DNA of 64,000 bases from Clostridium_I sp047718555 (GCF_047718555.1 NZ_JBDNRK010000004.1:1-64000); one strand, 5' to 3'; counted from the first letter of the stretch, positions 34,637 through 44,449 are shown. Notes: generated from the letters alone by a model not told the origin. Translations and numbers: made by a program.

Positions 34637-36241
34637 TTATTCTGATCTCTCCAAAGCTTCATCTACAATTGTTCTAATTTTATTAACTGAAAGACCATAT
34701 ACAACTTGTATATTATTTGCTTTTCTTACAACTCCAGATGCCCCTGTAGTTTTTAGAGTCTTTTCATCAATTATAGTGTTATCGATTACATCTACTCTAA
34801 GTCTTGAAAAACAATTTTCTACAGATGTTATATTATCTTTACCACCCAATGCTTTAATTATTGTTAGCGCTTTTTCTCTATCTTCATTTTCCTTATTTAA
34901 TTTATCACTACTTTTATTACCTGCTTTAATCTCCTGTTTAACTTTTTTAGCATTTTCATCTAAATCGATTATAATATCTGTATCATCATCTTCTCTTCCA
35001 GGAGTTTTTAAATTCATTTTTTCAATCATAAATTTAAATACTACAAAAAGCACACCTATTTCAACTAATCCAACCAATACGTATACAGGCCAATGAGTTT
35101 TACCTATACCCGCGGGAAGATTTATAACAAGAAAATCTAAAATACCATTTGTTGCACAGACTCTTACATTAAGTAAATACACCAGCATTTGAAATAATCC
35201 ATCAATAACTGAATATACAAACCATAATAATGGAGCTGCAAATATAAACGTAAATTCTAATGGCTCAGTGATTCCGGCTATTACAGCTGTTAAAGTTGCT
35301 GGTATTAATTGTGCTTTTAGATTAGTACGTTTTACTTTCTTAGCAGTTGAGTAAAATGCTAAAGCTACACCTATTACTCCAAAGGTTTTAACTAAGCCAT
35401 AGGTCAAAAATCTTGATGAATCTGGCATCATAGTAATTGTATTATCATTAAGTAATGCTAAAAATATAGGTTTTGCACCAATTACATTTTGTCCATTGAT
35501 GATCATCTGACCACCTACTGGTGAATATAAAAATGGTGACCATATTAAATGATGCAATCCTGTTGGAACTAAAAATCTATTTAAAAATCCATAGACAAAT
35601 ACTCCCGCGGGCCCTGCCGCACTCATAAATCCTGTAAGAGATGTGATACCACTTGCTACAGTAGGCCAAACATAAGTCATGATAATACTGAATACTGCTA
35701 TTATAGGGATCATGATAACGAATACAAGTTTGCTATTACCATAAGCAGCCATGGCACCCTTAAATTCTACATTTCCATATTTGTTATGCACTAAGGCTAC
35801 TAAAACCCCTAAAATCATTCCTAGAAAAACACCCATGTCAGTTACATGAAATCCAAGCTGAATTGTCTGACCTGTCCCATATAAAACGCTTGCTGTATCG
35901 CCTTTAATCAATTTACTTGATAATTGTAGCCATGCACTATTGGCGCCTAAAAATAAAATATATGACATAATAGCAACAAACGCTGCTTCTGCCTTCTTCT
36001 TTTTTGACATCCCCATGGCAATTCCAACACAAAATAAAATACTTAAATTATTCATAATTGGTGATAACATACCATTGAAAAACTTTCCTGTTCTCCAAAT
36101 TGCCCCACCTTGTGTAACAAAAGCAGTATTAGTAAGAATAGCAGTTAATGCAATTAGCATACCTACTATAGGTAAGAATAAGACAGGTCCAATCATGGCT
36201 TTGGCAAATCTTTGCATGCTATTTAAAATCTTATCTTTCAT
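34637..36241 (-). CDS. glvC: PTS EIICB component, alpha-glucoside/maltose type
   Basis: A 534-residue protein with the membrane EIIC domain (about 1-415, including the GITEPLEF substrate-site motif), a charged linker, and a C-terminal EIIB domain whose phosphorylated cysteine is Cys477 in SVENCFSRLRV. It imports and phosphorylates an alpha-glucoside, probably maltose or a relative; the paired GH4 enzyme then hydrolyses it. It is the first gene of the operon, downstream of a CcpA-type site and an RpiR regulator. Ribosome site GGAGG lies before the ATG. Confidence 0.92.
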   Translation of the reverse strand: MKDKILNSMQRFAKAMIGPVLFLPIVGMLIALTAILTNTAFVTQGGAIWRTGKFFNGMLSPIMNNLSILFCVGIAMGMSKKKKAEAAFVAIMSYILFLGANSAWLQLSSKLIKGDTASVLYGTGQTIQLGFHVTDMGVFLGMILGVLVALVHNKYGNVEFKGAMAAYGNSKLVFVIMIPIIAVFSIIMTYVWPTVASGITSLTGFMSAAGPAGVFVYGFLNRFLVPTGLHHLIWSPFLYSPVGGQMIINGQNVIGAKPIFLALLNDNTITMMPDSSRFLTYGLVKTFGVIGVALAFYSTAKKVKRTNLKAQLIPATLTAVIAGITEPLEFTFIFAAPLLWFVYSVIDGLFQMLVYLLNVRVCATNGILDFLVINLPAGIGKTHWPVYVLVGLVEIGVLFVVFKFMIEKMNLKTPGREDDDTDIIIDLDENAKKVKQEIKAGNKSSDKLNKENEDREKALTIIKALGGKDNITSVENCFSRLRVDVIDNTIIDEKTLKTTGASGVVRKANNIQVVYGLSVNKIRTIVDEALERSE

Positions 36242-36382
36242 TTAATATACCTCCACATTTAGATATATCTATCTACTATCTTGTAATAAATTTTTCCTTG
36301 GTAATTACCTGAATACAGAATAACATCTTTAACTAATCTTGTTAATATGTTTAACTGTTTAAGGAACATGTTGACTAAAATG

Positions 36383-36421
36383 TAAACATGTTTATGTTTA
36401 TGTTTATGTTTACGTTTACAT
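36383..36421. promoter_or_regulatory. cre-like site with TGTTTA hexamer repeats upstream of the PTS operon
   Basis: Four perfect tandem TGTTTA units (36389-36412) end in TGTTTACGTTTACAT (36407-36421). Its complement, ATGTAAACGTAAACA, fits the CcpA consensus WTGNAANCGNWNNCW. The palindrome TAAACATGTTTA (36383-36394) overlaps the first unit and could bind the RpiR-type regulator. A likely promoter, TTAACA-N17-TATTCT, lies between this site and the EIICB gene. Confidence 0.6.
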
Positions 36422-36457
36422 ATAAATTGATCTTAAACCTACTAAACTAGCCATAGA

Positions 36458-37201
36458 CTAGTCCTTTTTAGCATTAGATAAAGCATTTATTACTTTATCT
36501 AATAGATATTCTATAACAATCATTACTCTAGCGTAAAAATAATTAGCGGTAATATTTCTATCATCTAGCTCCTTATCGTCCAGTATAGAAAAATGAAGAG
36601 TGGATTGCTTGGCCATATGATCATTATTACTTCCGGTAAAAGTAATAATGTCTAAACTATTTTTAACTGCATAATCTATAACCTTTGTTACGCTTTCAGT
36701 TTCTCCACTTTTAGATATTCCAATCACTAAAGTGCCTCCTATCTGATTATTATCATATACACCATAAGAGTTTGTTTTAATACATTTAAATCCTAAAACC
36801 AGCATCTTTCTCCAAAGAAATTCTGCAACAGCATCAGAAAAACCGGTAGCTGTAATGAAAATTATGTCATTTCTATGGGTAATTAGCATAGAGACAAATT
36901 TTTCTATAATCTGTTTGTCAATATCAGCTATGAAACTAGTAATATCAGATGTATGTTCTTGATTTTCCTTATGATTTTTTATCATGAAATTCAAACGGTA
37001 TAGCATGTCCACATAACCTGTATATCCTAATTTTTTCGACAATTTAATTATTGTGGCTGCTGAAGTATAATTAATATTGGCAACTTCTCTCACTCCTTTA
37101 TTCAGCACAGATTCGATATTTTCTAGTATATATTCAAGTATCTGCCTCTCTGTTTCCGTCAATTTATAGTTATCCGCAATTTTATAAATATCAAATTCCA
37201 C
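36458..37201 (-). CDS. RpiR/MurR-family regulator of the alpha-glucoside operon
   Basis: This 247-residue regulator has an N-terminal HTH_6 domain (GVREVANINYTSAATIIKLS) and a SIS domain (IIFITATGFSDAVAEF, VIGISKSGETESV) for phosphosugar binding. It lies directly upstream of the EIICB gene on the same strand, with the cre-like and palindromic sites between them, so it is probably the local regulator (GlvR/MalR-like role). TAAAAGAGGGGATAAA precedes the start. Confidence 0.88.
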   Translation of the reverse strand: MEFDIYKIADNYKLTETERQILEYILENIESVLNKGVREVANINYTSAATIIKLSKKLGYTGYVDMLYRLNFMIKNHKENQEHTSDITSFIADIDKQIIEKFVSMLITHRNDIIFITATGFSDAVAEFLWRKMLVLGFKCIKTNSYGVYDNNQIGGTLVIGISKSGETESVTKVIDYAVKNSLDIITFTGSNNDHMAKQSTLHFSILDDKELDDRNITANYFYARVMIVIEYLLDKVINALSNAKKD

Positions 37202-37363
37202 TTTATCCCCTCTTTTAATTTATAACCTTTCAGTCTTTATTGTGTTTAAAGTTCTAATACAAATTATATTATACTTCTTTAAAATTATACCGCCCATACT
37301 AAAGTCTCCTTTTCTATATTTATTTTCACAAAATCAATTATAAAAAGTCTTTAATGCAAATAA

Positions 37364-37406
37364 AAGGCCTATCAGCATAGTAATTCCTGATAGGCCTTCT
37401 TTTTTT
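37364..37406. terminator. Terminator after the siroheme reductase gene
   Basis: A perfect stem AAGGCCTATCAG / CTGATAGGCCTT with an 11-base loop. T-rich runs follow on both strands, the longest on the plus strand. The rest of the 315-base gap shows no other clear element. Confidence 0.75.
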
Positions 37407-37516
37407 GCTTGAAAATATTTTATTTAATCTTTCACTAAAAATAAACAATTTCATTTCAGCTCATATATTATTAACATTTAATTTATTATTGGATTATTTA
37501 CTATTTAAATCTTAGC

Positions 37517-39067
37517 TTATACTGCATACCTACCTATCAGTGTATTTATTTCTTCTTCATTTCTTTCTATACACTTCGAAAATTCTTCATTAGAGTCATC
37601 TATAATTATAGCTAATTTATATAAAAACTCAGGTATTTTTTCCTGAAGAATATCTCCATAATATTTAGCAAGTTTTGTCTTATCTACACCCAGATCTCCT
37701 TCTAAATGAAGTTCAAATACATTTCTTAGTTCACCATTAATCTTTTTCATCCTTCCACAGAGTCCAATTTTACCTATCTCATGTACACCACATGAATTTG
37801 GACATCCTGATATATGAATTTGCGGCAATACATCTTTAGTAAAATTATTACTTTTAAAATAATCTACTATTTCCTTTAGAGTACGCTGCGTCTCCAAAAC
37901 ACCCATTTGACAGATTGGCACACCAATGCAGGATACTGAATGTTCTAAACGGGTTACTCCACCTATATGCTTTGTTTTTTCAAGAAGTCTTTCTGCTTCT
38001 CTTCCATTTAAATTTCTAATATATAAACCTTCAGTTAAGGATAATCTTATTTCCACATCTTCTATATTTTCCGTCTCTTCTAATATAATCTTTAAATCCT
38101 CTAAAGATAATTGCCCTCCTATTGGATGAACATATACGCTATACAATCCAAATTGTTTTTGAGAAACTATTCTTGGATTTTCTATTGTGGTTTCAATTCC
38201 CTTTTTATTGTAAAATTTTTCTTTAATATCTATTTCTAAATTTTCATTTACTTTTACTTTGTCAAGGTAGCTTTTATAGCAATTTATAAATTCTTCTTTA
38301 CCCATTCTGTCCATTATATATCTTATACGGGCCTTTCCACTATTATTATAGTCTCCTTCATTTATAAAAAGCTGTGTCATGGCTTCAATATGATATAGAA
38401 CATCTTTCGGTTCTATAAGCTCATGAAATTCTGCAGATAGCTTAGGATTTCTTCCAAGTCCACCACCTAAATACACCTTAAAATAATTTTTTTCATTTTT
38501 CTTTACAGCTAAAAAGCCTAAATCAACTACAGTTACATGGGATAGATCATCATTGTTACTAGAAAATGATACTTTTAATTTTCTTGGAAGTTTATAGGTA
38601 TATATTTTATTTAAGAAATGTTTACCTACAGCTAGCGCATAGGGTGATACATCAAAGGCTTCTTCCTTTTCCACTCCTGATAATGGAGATATGGCAACAT
38701 TCCTTGGAAAATTTCCTCCTGCCCCTCTTGAGTATAAACCTTTTTCTATACCTTCTTTCATTGCATCACAAATATCATCAATACTAATACCATGCAATTG
38801 AACTGCCTGTCGAGTAGTTAGATGTATTCCCCTTAAATTGTATCTATTGGCAAAATCATATATTAATTTTAAGTTTTCTCTAGAAGCTATACCTGATGGT
38901 ATTCTAAATCTTATCATGAATTCCTTTTTATTTCGGTGGGCATATACTCCCATACCCCCAGAGGCTTTTTTAAAATCCATTTTACTTATTTCACCTTTTA
39001 AAAATTTATGACCAAGACTTCTAAATTCATCAATTTCACTTAGAAGAACCTCATTTAATTCTTTCAT
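37517..39067 (-). CDS. Siroheme sulfite/nitrite reductase, ferredoxin-dependent type
   Basis: A 516-residue member of the nitrite/sulfite reductase family with the two-fold ferredoxin-like repeat. The siroheme-[4Fe-4S] cysteines are in CIGVPIC (C-x5-C) and GCPNSCG (C-x3-C), and the siroheme-contact motif TTRQAVQLHG lies near residue 84. It reduces nitrite to ammonia or sulfite to sulfide with six electrons; the two cannot be told apart by eye. It is divergent from a LysR regulator at 39190, a common arrangement for assimilatory reductases. GGAGTGAG precedes the ATG. Confidence 0.88.
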   Translation of the reverse strand: MKELNEVLLSEIDEFRSLGHKFLKGEISKMDFKKASGGMGVYAHRNKKEFMIRFRIPSGIASRENLKLIYDFANRYNLRGIHLTTRQAVQLHGISIDDICDAMKEGIEKGLYSRGAGGNFPRNVAISPLSGVEKEEAFDVSPYALAVGKHFLNKIYTYKLPRKLKVSFSSNNDDLSHVTVVDLGFLAVKKNEKNYFKVYLGGGLGRNPKLSAEFHELIEPKDVLYHIEAMTQLFINEGDYNNSGKARIRYIMDRMGKEEFINCYKSYLDKVKVNENLEIDIKEKFYNKKGIETTIENPRIVSQKQFGLYSVYVHPIGGQLSLEDLKIILEETENIEDVEIRLSLTEGLYIRNLNGREAERLLEKTKHIGGVTRLEHSVSCIGVPICQMGVLETQRTLKEIVDYFKSNNFTKDVLPQIHISGCPNSCGVHEIGKIGLCGRMKKINGELRNVFELHLEGDLGVDKTKLAKYYGDILQEKIPEFLYKLAIIIDDSNEEFSKCIERNEEEINTLIGRYAV

Positions 39068-39189
39068 TTATCTCACTCCTGTTTTTCTTGCAACATTATT
39101 GTGTATATAGTATACTTTTTTTTAACCAATAAGTATAATACAGATTTTTTATTATACCTATTAATATTTTTAATAGATGAGGTGATATT

Positions 39190-40071
39190 ATGATAGAAGA
39201 ATTAAAAACATTTATTGCTGTGGTAGATAAAAAGAGTTTTACTAAAGCTGCAAATTTTATTAATATATCCCAACCAAGTGTCAGTTCACACATATCAATT
39301 CTGGAAAAATATTTTAATACAAGATTAATAGAAAGATCAAATAAACAGAGAAATATATTAATTACGCAGACAGGCAAAATTTTATATGAACGTGCTAAGC
39401 AACTGCTTGGATTTTTAGAAGAAACCAAGGAAGAACTAAGTAGTTATCATAATTCCATTTCGGGAACCCTAAAGCTCGGTTCAAGTATGACTATTGGAGA
39501 ATTTCTCCTTCCCTCCATATTAGGTGATTTTATTAAAGAGTTTCCAAAAATAAAACTGGAGGTTACCATAGAAAATACAAAGCATATCTATGATAAATTC
39601 AAAAATTATGATATAGATATAGCTTTAATTGAAGGCACAGTTCCAATACATAATTATGTACATGAAAATTTTTATAAAGATACTATGATCATTGTTGCTC
39701 CTAACTCTTTTTGTGGTAATAAGAGCTTAAAACTAAGAGATTATTTATCAAGGCAAACTTGGATACATAGAGAAGAAGGGTCTGGAACAGGGGAAAACTT
39801 AAATATTTTTTTAAATAATGAAGGTATATCACCAAAAAACTTTATTGTCTTAGGAAGCAATTATGCCATAAAGGAAGCTGTAAAAAATAATCTAGGGATA
39901 ACCTTTATTTCATCTTTAGTTGTAAATGAGGCAGTAAAAAACAGAGAAATAGAAATTATTCCTACTAAAACTGAATACAATAGATATTTTTCATATATGG
40001 TACATGAAAAAAGCATGTCCAGATTAGCAACCTTATTTATTGAAAAATTGCAGCTGTACAGCAATATATAA
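39190..40071 (+). CDS. LysR-family transcriptional regulator
   Basis: A typical LysR protein of 293 residues: N-terminal HTH (TAKAANFINISQPSVSSHIS pattern, residues 16-36, with Lys-Ala-Ala core) and a C-terminal effector-binding domain (LKLGSSMTIGEFLLP from about 90). The CysL/YwfK-like lineage of sulfur and nitrogen regulators is a plausible home. It faces the sulfite/nitrite reductase gene, and the 120-base gap contains GTGTATATAGTATAC and AAGTATAATAC, suitable LysR half sites. GATGAGGTGATATT precedes the start. Confidence 0.9.
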   Translation: MIEELKTFIAVVDKKSFTKAANFINISQPSVSSHISILEKYFNTRLIERSNKQRNILITQTGKILYERAKQLLGFLEETKEELSSYHNSISGTLKLGSSMTIGEFLLPSILGDFIKEFPKIKLEVTIENTKHIYDKFKNYDIDIALIEGTVPIHNYVHENFYKDTMIIVAPNSFCGNKSLKLRDYLSRQTWIHREEGSGTGENLNIFLNNEGISPKNFIVLGSNYAIKEAVKNNLGITFISSLVVNEAVKNREIEIIPTKTEYNRYFSYMVHEKSMSRLATLFIEKLQLYSNI

Positions 40072-40100
40072 AACACTTTCAATATCTACGACATCATTAT

Positions 40101-40919
40101 TTATTTAACATATAAGGCTACGTTTTTAGCATGATCGGCATAAGTTTCAGAAAATACATGTTCATTAGTTTTACTATTTAATACATAGTAAAGATAATTC
40201 GTATTTGCTGGATGGATAGCGGCATTTATTGACTTAGTTCCTGGATTACATATTGGTGACGGTGGCAATCCTTTATTCAAGTAGGTATTATATGGTGATG
40301 GAACTGCTAAATCTTTATTGTATAGCTTGTCTCTATGTCCAATTACATATAGGATAGTTGCATCTATCTGCAATGGCATATTTTTATTTAACCTATTATA
40401 AATAACACTTGCTATCTTTGGTCTGTCTACATCTTTTTCTGCTTCTTTTTCTACTAGAGAAGCTGTTATTACAACATTTCTTATATTTAGTTTGTTCTCG
40501 GTTATATAATTTTTACTAGGTTCTATGTTTATTGCAAAAGTTTTAAGCATTTCATTTATAATGGTTTTACTCGATGCATTTTTTGGAAAAGAATATGTGG
40601 CAGGATATAAGAATCCATCTAACTTATGCTTATCATTTGGCACCCCTTTTAAAAACCAGTAATTATCATCTGTCCAATTTTCAACTTCATTTATAAAGTC
40701 TTTTTCCGTAACTATTCCTGATTTTTGTAGTGCTTGTCCTATTTGTTCATTTGTATACCCTTCAGGTATTGTAACTTTTACTGTATTAACTGTATTAACT
40801 TTGCTATATAAACTCCTGCGTTGGTGAAACATTCCATATAAGGCTAAAATAAATATGCTAATTATAAATATATATATAATTTTTTTAAATTTCATAATTA
40901 TAAGGTTCATATTCAACAT
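40101..40919 (-). CDS. mltG: MltG/YceG-like endolytic transglycosylase
   Basis: A 272-residue membrane-anchored protein with one N-terminal span (about 12-30), a small LysM-like part with VTIPEGYTNEQIGQ, and the MltG catalytic region. That region has the glutamate in ASLVEKEAEKD, then MPLQIDATILYVIG, YNTYLNKGLPPSPICNPG and the terminal H-F pattern. MltG cleaves nascent glycan strands and sets their length. It is shorter than typical MltG (about 340). The ATG at 40919 has no strong ribosome site; an internal ATG nine codons in is possible. Confidence 0.85.
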   Translation of the reverse strand: MLNMNLIIMKFKKIIYIFIISIFILALYGMFHQRRSLYSKVNTVNTVKVTIPEGYTNEQIGQALQKSGIVTEKDFINEVENWTDDNYWFLKGVPNDKHKLDGFLYPATYSFPKNASSKTIINEMLKTFAINIEPSKNYITENKLNIRNVVITASLVEKEAEKDVDRPKIASVIYNRLNKNMPLQIDATILYVIGHRDKLYNKDLAVPSPYNTYLNKGLPPSPICNPGTKSINAAIHPANTNYLYYVLNSKTNEHVFSETYADHAKNVALYVK

Positions 40920-41032
40920 AATCCATTAGATTAATACAAACCAATTTCAACCCCTTTTTGTCGTTAAATGTATTTTTTATTAGTATAACATATAAAAAAG
41001 GATTATTATTTAAAATTTTGAAAACAATTTTA

Positions 41033-41093
41033 AGACATATGAAAATAAATAGTAAGTCAAAGATACTGACTAGTTATTTATTTGAATATGCCT
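41033..41093. mobile_element. MITE-like element, short form (copy 3)
   Basis: A nearly perfect 61-bp inverted repeat. The left arm reads AGACATATGAAAATAAATAG onward, the right arm ends TTATTTATTTGAATATGCCT, with a 7-base centre. Both arms match the termini of the 160-bp element at 31515, as if its middle were deleted. Confidence 0.6.
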
Positions 41094-41129
41094 AAATAAT
41101 AATGTCGATATTCAACGATTGGGTAAGGA

Positions 41130-41324
41130 TTATTTTTTCATTATCCAATACACACCTTTGCCTTGTCCTTTTTTAGCTGTAAATTCTAACTGTTTTACAG
41201 CTTCAAGAAGCTCTGTTTTGTTACATATATTAGAGAAATCAATGCATATTTGTCCATATTCATCAAATCCTCTTTCCTCAATTCGATCATTAATATATTC
41301 TTTTGTAAATTGTACATTATCCAT
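41130..41324 (-). CDS. Small hypothetical protein (64 residues)
   Basis: I do not recognise this 64-residue protein. It is soluble and charged, has two cysteines (QICIDFSNIC) and ends in KKGQGKGVYWIMKK. A near-ideal GAGGTGAAATAA ribosome site precedes its ATG, and codon use resembles the neighbours, so it is probably a real gene. It stands alone between a MITE-like element and an empty 280-base region. An ORF on the opposite strand lacks these supports. Confidence 0.6.
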   Translation of the reverse strand: MDNVQFTKEYINDRIEERGFDEYGQICIDFSNICNKTELLEAVKQLEFTAKKGQGKGVYWIMKK

Positions 41325-41606
41325 TTATTTCACCTCGTTTTTCCATTAATATATTGTTTATATTATAGCACATATTGCTATGTAAAAAATGTACAAATAG
41401 CTCTATTATACAACGTTTTTGTTTATATTTGTGTAATATTGTCTATTTTAATATATGATATCATTTATTTTTATAATTTATAACGCTTTTATACCAGTTT
41501 TTGTACTTATTTTAGTTATTTTAATCTTGTAATGTATTAATTTATAGTAAAATATCAGCTATACAATAATATGCACAGCTGATATTTTCCATTTAATATA
41601 TATATT

Positions 41607-42722
41607 TTAGTACAAGGATTTATATATTTCATATACTGTTTCCCTAGTAAGTTCCGTATAATTATTTGCCATTAAACGTCCTTGCTTAGTCATGACATTT
41701 TCAGTAAATTCTTTTAGTTCTTCTTCTGAGACACCATACTCATGTAATGGTTTTTTAGGAATAAGTACATTTAATAGTTTTTCTATTTCCGTATAGACTT
41801 TATCTTCTCTGCAATCTAAAATCTCTGCTAAAAACGCATTTAATTTTGCGATTTTTCCACTGGGCTTTAGAGCTTGATATTTTTTGAAAACTCCGGTAAA
41901 TATCTCATAATTTGATTCTCCGTGGGGGACATGATAATTAGCCCCTAAAGGATAACTCATGGCATGTACTGCTCCGCAGCCTGCATTACCGAAGGCAATT
42001 CCTGCATTGTTACTTGCCAGTAAAAAATTTTTTAGCAGTGGAATTCTTGCCTCTTGTCCATATTTTTCAATTTCCTGATATCCTTTTAAAATCATTTCCA
42101 TTGCCTTATAGGAAAACATTTCTGTATAACTTGAAGCTTTTGGTGAAACACTGGATTCAATGGCATGAATTAATGCATCAATAGAACTGGTGGCAAAAAA
42201 TTTAAAGGGTAATTCTTGTAAAAGTTCTGGAATCATAACAGCATAATTAGCATACAATTCATCTACGGCAAGACCAAGCTTTGTATGCCTTGACTTTAAT
42301 TCAAGAATAGAAATATTAGTTACTTCACTGCCTGTTCCACATGTGGTAGGAATCAATATCAATTCCTTATCCTTTATAAATCCTAATTTATGATCAAACA
42401 AGTCAATTACCGGTGAAATTGTTTTTAGTGCAAACAATTTTGAAACATCAAGAACACTTCCTCCACCAATTCCCACTACCCTTTTATAAGAAAGATCTTT
42501 TATATCCTTATATATTGCCTCTACCATTTCATCACTTGGTTCTCCATTACCATATTTTCTAATAAAAATCACCTTGGCATCAAGATTAAATTTTTTAAAA
42601 TATGGCCTGTAGTTGTGTTCACTTGTAATAATCAAATCATCTTTTCCTATTTTAAACTTATTTATAAATTCTTCACATCTGTCAAATGTATAAATCTCTG
42701 GCCAAATAGATAATTCCTTCAC
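41607..42722 (-). CDS. 4-hydroxybutyrate dehydrogenase-like iron-containing alcohol dehydrogenase
   Basis: A 371-residue group III (Fe-type) alcohol dehydrogenase: GGGSVLDVSK for NAD(P) binding, PTTCGTGSEVTN, and metal ligands around SSIDALIHAIE, AVHAMSYPLG and NYHVPHGESN. From memory the sequence follows the Clostridium kluyveri 4-hydroxybutyrate dehydrogenase closely along its whole length (GEPSDEM, ELYANYAV, PLHEYG). That enzyme reduces succinate semialdehyde. It starts 15 bases after the AlsS-like gene, so the two are cotranscribed. GGAGG precedes the ATG. Substrate is inferred from similarity. Confidence 0.85.
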   Translation of the reverse strand: MKELSIWPEIYTFDRCEEFINKFKIGKDDLIITSEHNYRPYFKKFNLDAKVIFIRKYGNGEPSDEMVEAIYKDIKDLSYKRVVGIGGGSVLDVSKLFALKTISPVIDLFDHKLGFIKDKELILIPTTCGTGSEVTNISILELKSRHTKLGLAVDELYANYAVMIPELLQELPFKFFATSSIDALIHAIESSVSPKASSYTEMFSYKAMEMILKGYQEIEKYGQEARIPLLKNFLLASNNAGIAFGNAGCGAVHAMSYPLGANYHVPHGESNYEIFTGVFKKYQALKPSGKIAKLNAFLAEILDCREDKVYTEIEKLLNVLIPKKPLHEYGVSEEELKEFTENVMTKQGRLMANNYTELTRETVYEIYKSLY

Positions 42723-42737
42723 TTTGTTCCTCCATAT

Positions 42738-44405
42738 TTACAGATTTTCACAAACTTTCTTTAAATGCTTTGTTAATTTTACATTTTCATCATAATCAAC
42801 TTTACAATCAATAACTACCGGCACTTTCTGCTTAAATGCTTCTTCCAAAGTTGGAATTAAATCCTCTGCCTTTTCTATACTATATCCTTTTCCATACATA
42901 CTCTCAGCCATTTTTACAAAATCAGGATTGGTAAAATCTACACAGCAGCTCTTTCCATATTGATCCTCCTGTTTCCATTTTATTAAACCATAATTACTAT
43001 CATTAAAGATTAAAACTACAATTGGAGTTCCTATACGAAGCGCTGTTTCTAGTTCCTGATTATTCATCATGAATCCACCATCGCCAACAATGGCTAATAC
43101 TTTCTTATCCGGATTAATTAATTTTGCTGCAATGGCACCAGGAAGCCCAATACCCATTGTGGCAAAACCATTTGAAATAATACATGTATTAGGTTTATAA
43201 CAATTATAATGCCTTGCTATCCACATTTTGTGTGCTCCTACATCTGAAATAACAATGTCATCTTCCTTCATAACTTTCCTAACATCATTTAAAATTTTTT
43301 GCGGCTTCATTGGAAAGGCATTGTCATTTGCATAGCTTTCATGTTCAGCTAGCATTTTTGCCTTAATCTCCAGAGCCTTTACTGGTTCTACTTTTCTGGA
43401 CGTCCTTCTCATTATATCATAAAGAGAATCTGAAATTTCTCCAACTACCTCTACAATTGGCTGATATAACTTATTAATATGTGATGGTCTTGTATCAACA
43501 TGAACAATTTTAATATCACCGGTTATATTCCATTTTGATGGAGAATATTCTACAATATCATATCCTATGGTAATTACCAAATCTGCTTCCTCTATAATTT
43601 TATCCACATAATCCTCTTGAGGAATACCAATTGTCCACATTGAATATTTATTGTCAAAGGGAATAATACCTTTTGCCATCATTGTATTAATTACAGGAAT
43701 TTTTAACTTATTTGCAAATTCTGTAACGGCTTCTGCACAATTATTACGAATAGCACCTATTCCAGCTAATATGATAGGATTTTTTGCTTTAAAAATTTCA
43801 CCTGCAGCTTCTTCAATTGCAGATAAATCCGCATGTTCAATTGGTGGAATCTTTTTTTGCAGTGGTTTTTCTCCAATACTTACTGACATTTTTGCAATAT
43901 TTACAGGTAAATCAATGTGACATGCTCCTGGTTTTTCACTTTCAGCATATTTAAAAGCAATTCTAACAATTTCATTTACAGCATCAGGGCGAACAATTTG
44001 TTTACTTCTCTTTGTAATTGGTTCAAACATTTTGCAAAGATCCAAAAATTGATGTGAGGTAATATGCATTCTTTCAGTACCTACCTGACCTGTAATGGCA
44101 ACAAGAGGAGCGCCATCACCGTCAGCATCTGCTACACCGGTTACTAAATTAGTTGCACCAGGACCTAATGTTGACAGACAAACCCCTGCCTTTCCTGTAA
44201 GACGCCCATAGACATCTGCCATAAATGCGGCACCCTGTTCATGACGGGTTGTGATAAATTTAATACTTGAATCTGCAATTGCATTTATTACTTCCAGATT
44301 TTCTTCACCTGGAATACCAAAAATATACTTTACTCCTTCAGCCTCTAGGCACTTTACTAACATTTGTGCTGTGTTTAAGTTTACTTCCTGTTTAATTTCT
44401 GTCAT
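42738..44405 (-). CDS. alsS: Catabolic-type acetolactate synthase (AlsS-like), ThDP-dependent
   Basis: A 555-residue ThDP enzyme: FGIPGEENLEV and the catalytic glutamate in TTRHEQGAAFMADVYGRLTG at the N-terminus, a central domain with TIGYDIVEYSPSKWN (AlsS-like), and the ThDP/Mg motif GDGGFMMNNQELETA in the C-terminal domain. No FAD-dependent small subunit is nearby, as for the catabolic enzyme that makes acetolactate from two pyruvates. The usual partner alsD is absent here; instead the next gene is a 4-hydroxybutyrate dehydrogenase. So a related decarboxylase or ligase reaction on a 2-oxoacid remains possible. Confidence 0.83.
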   Translation of the reverse strand: MTEIKQEVNLNTAQMLVKCLEAEGVKYIFGIPGEENLEVINAIADSSIKFITTRHEQGAAFMADVYGRLTGKAGVCLSTLGPGATNLVTGVADADGDGAPLVAITGQVGTERMHITSHQFLDLCKMFEPITKRSKQIVRPDAVNEIVRIAFKYAESEKPGACHIDLPVNIAKMSVSIGEKPLQKKIPPIEHADLSAIEEAAGEIFKAKNPIILAGIGAIRNNCAEAVTEFANKLKIPVINTMMAKGIIPFDNKYSMWTIGIPQEDYVDKIIEEADLVITIGYDIVEYSPSKWNITGDIKIVHVDTRPSHINKLYQPIVEVVGEISDSLYDIMRRTSRKVEPVKALEIKAKMLAEHESYANDNAFPMKPQKILNDVRKVMKEDDIVISDVGAHKMWIARHYNCYKPNTCIISNGFATMGIGLPGAIAAKLINPDKKVLAIVGDGGFMMNNQELETALRIGTPIVVLIFNDSNYGLIKWKQEDQYGKSCCVDFTNPDFVKMAESMYGKGYSIEKAEDLIPTLEEAFKQKVPVVIDCKVDYDENVKLTKHLKKVCENL

Positions 44406-44449
44406 GATAACAAACTTCCTTTAACCTTTATATTTTTAAATTTTTATTT

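Noticed and set aside
34632..35096. 154-codon ORF opposite to the PTS EIICB gene
   Set aside because: Low-complexity Ser/Leu-rich translation, antisense to conserved EIIB/EIIC sequence, no ribosome site.
36389..36418. CRISPR-like or satellite repeat
   Set aside because: Units are 6 bases without spacers; it is a short tandem array in a promoter.
39096..39428. 110-codon ORF opposite to the LysR gene
   Set aside because: Antisense to the conserved HTH region and lacking a ribosome site.
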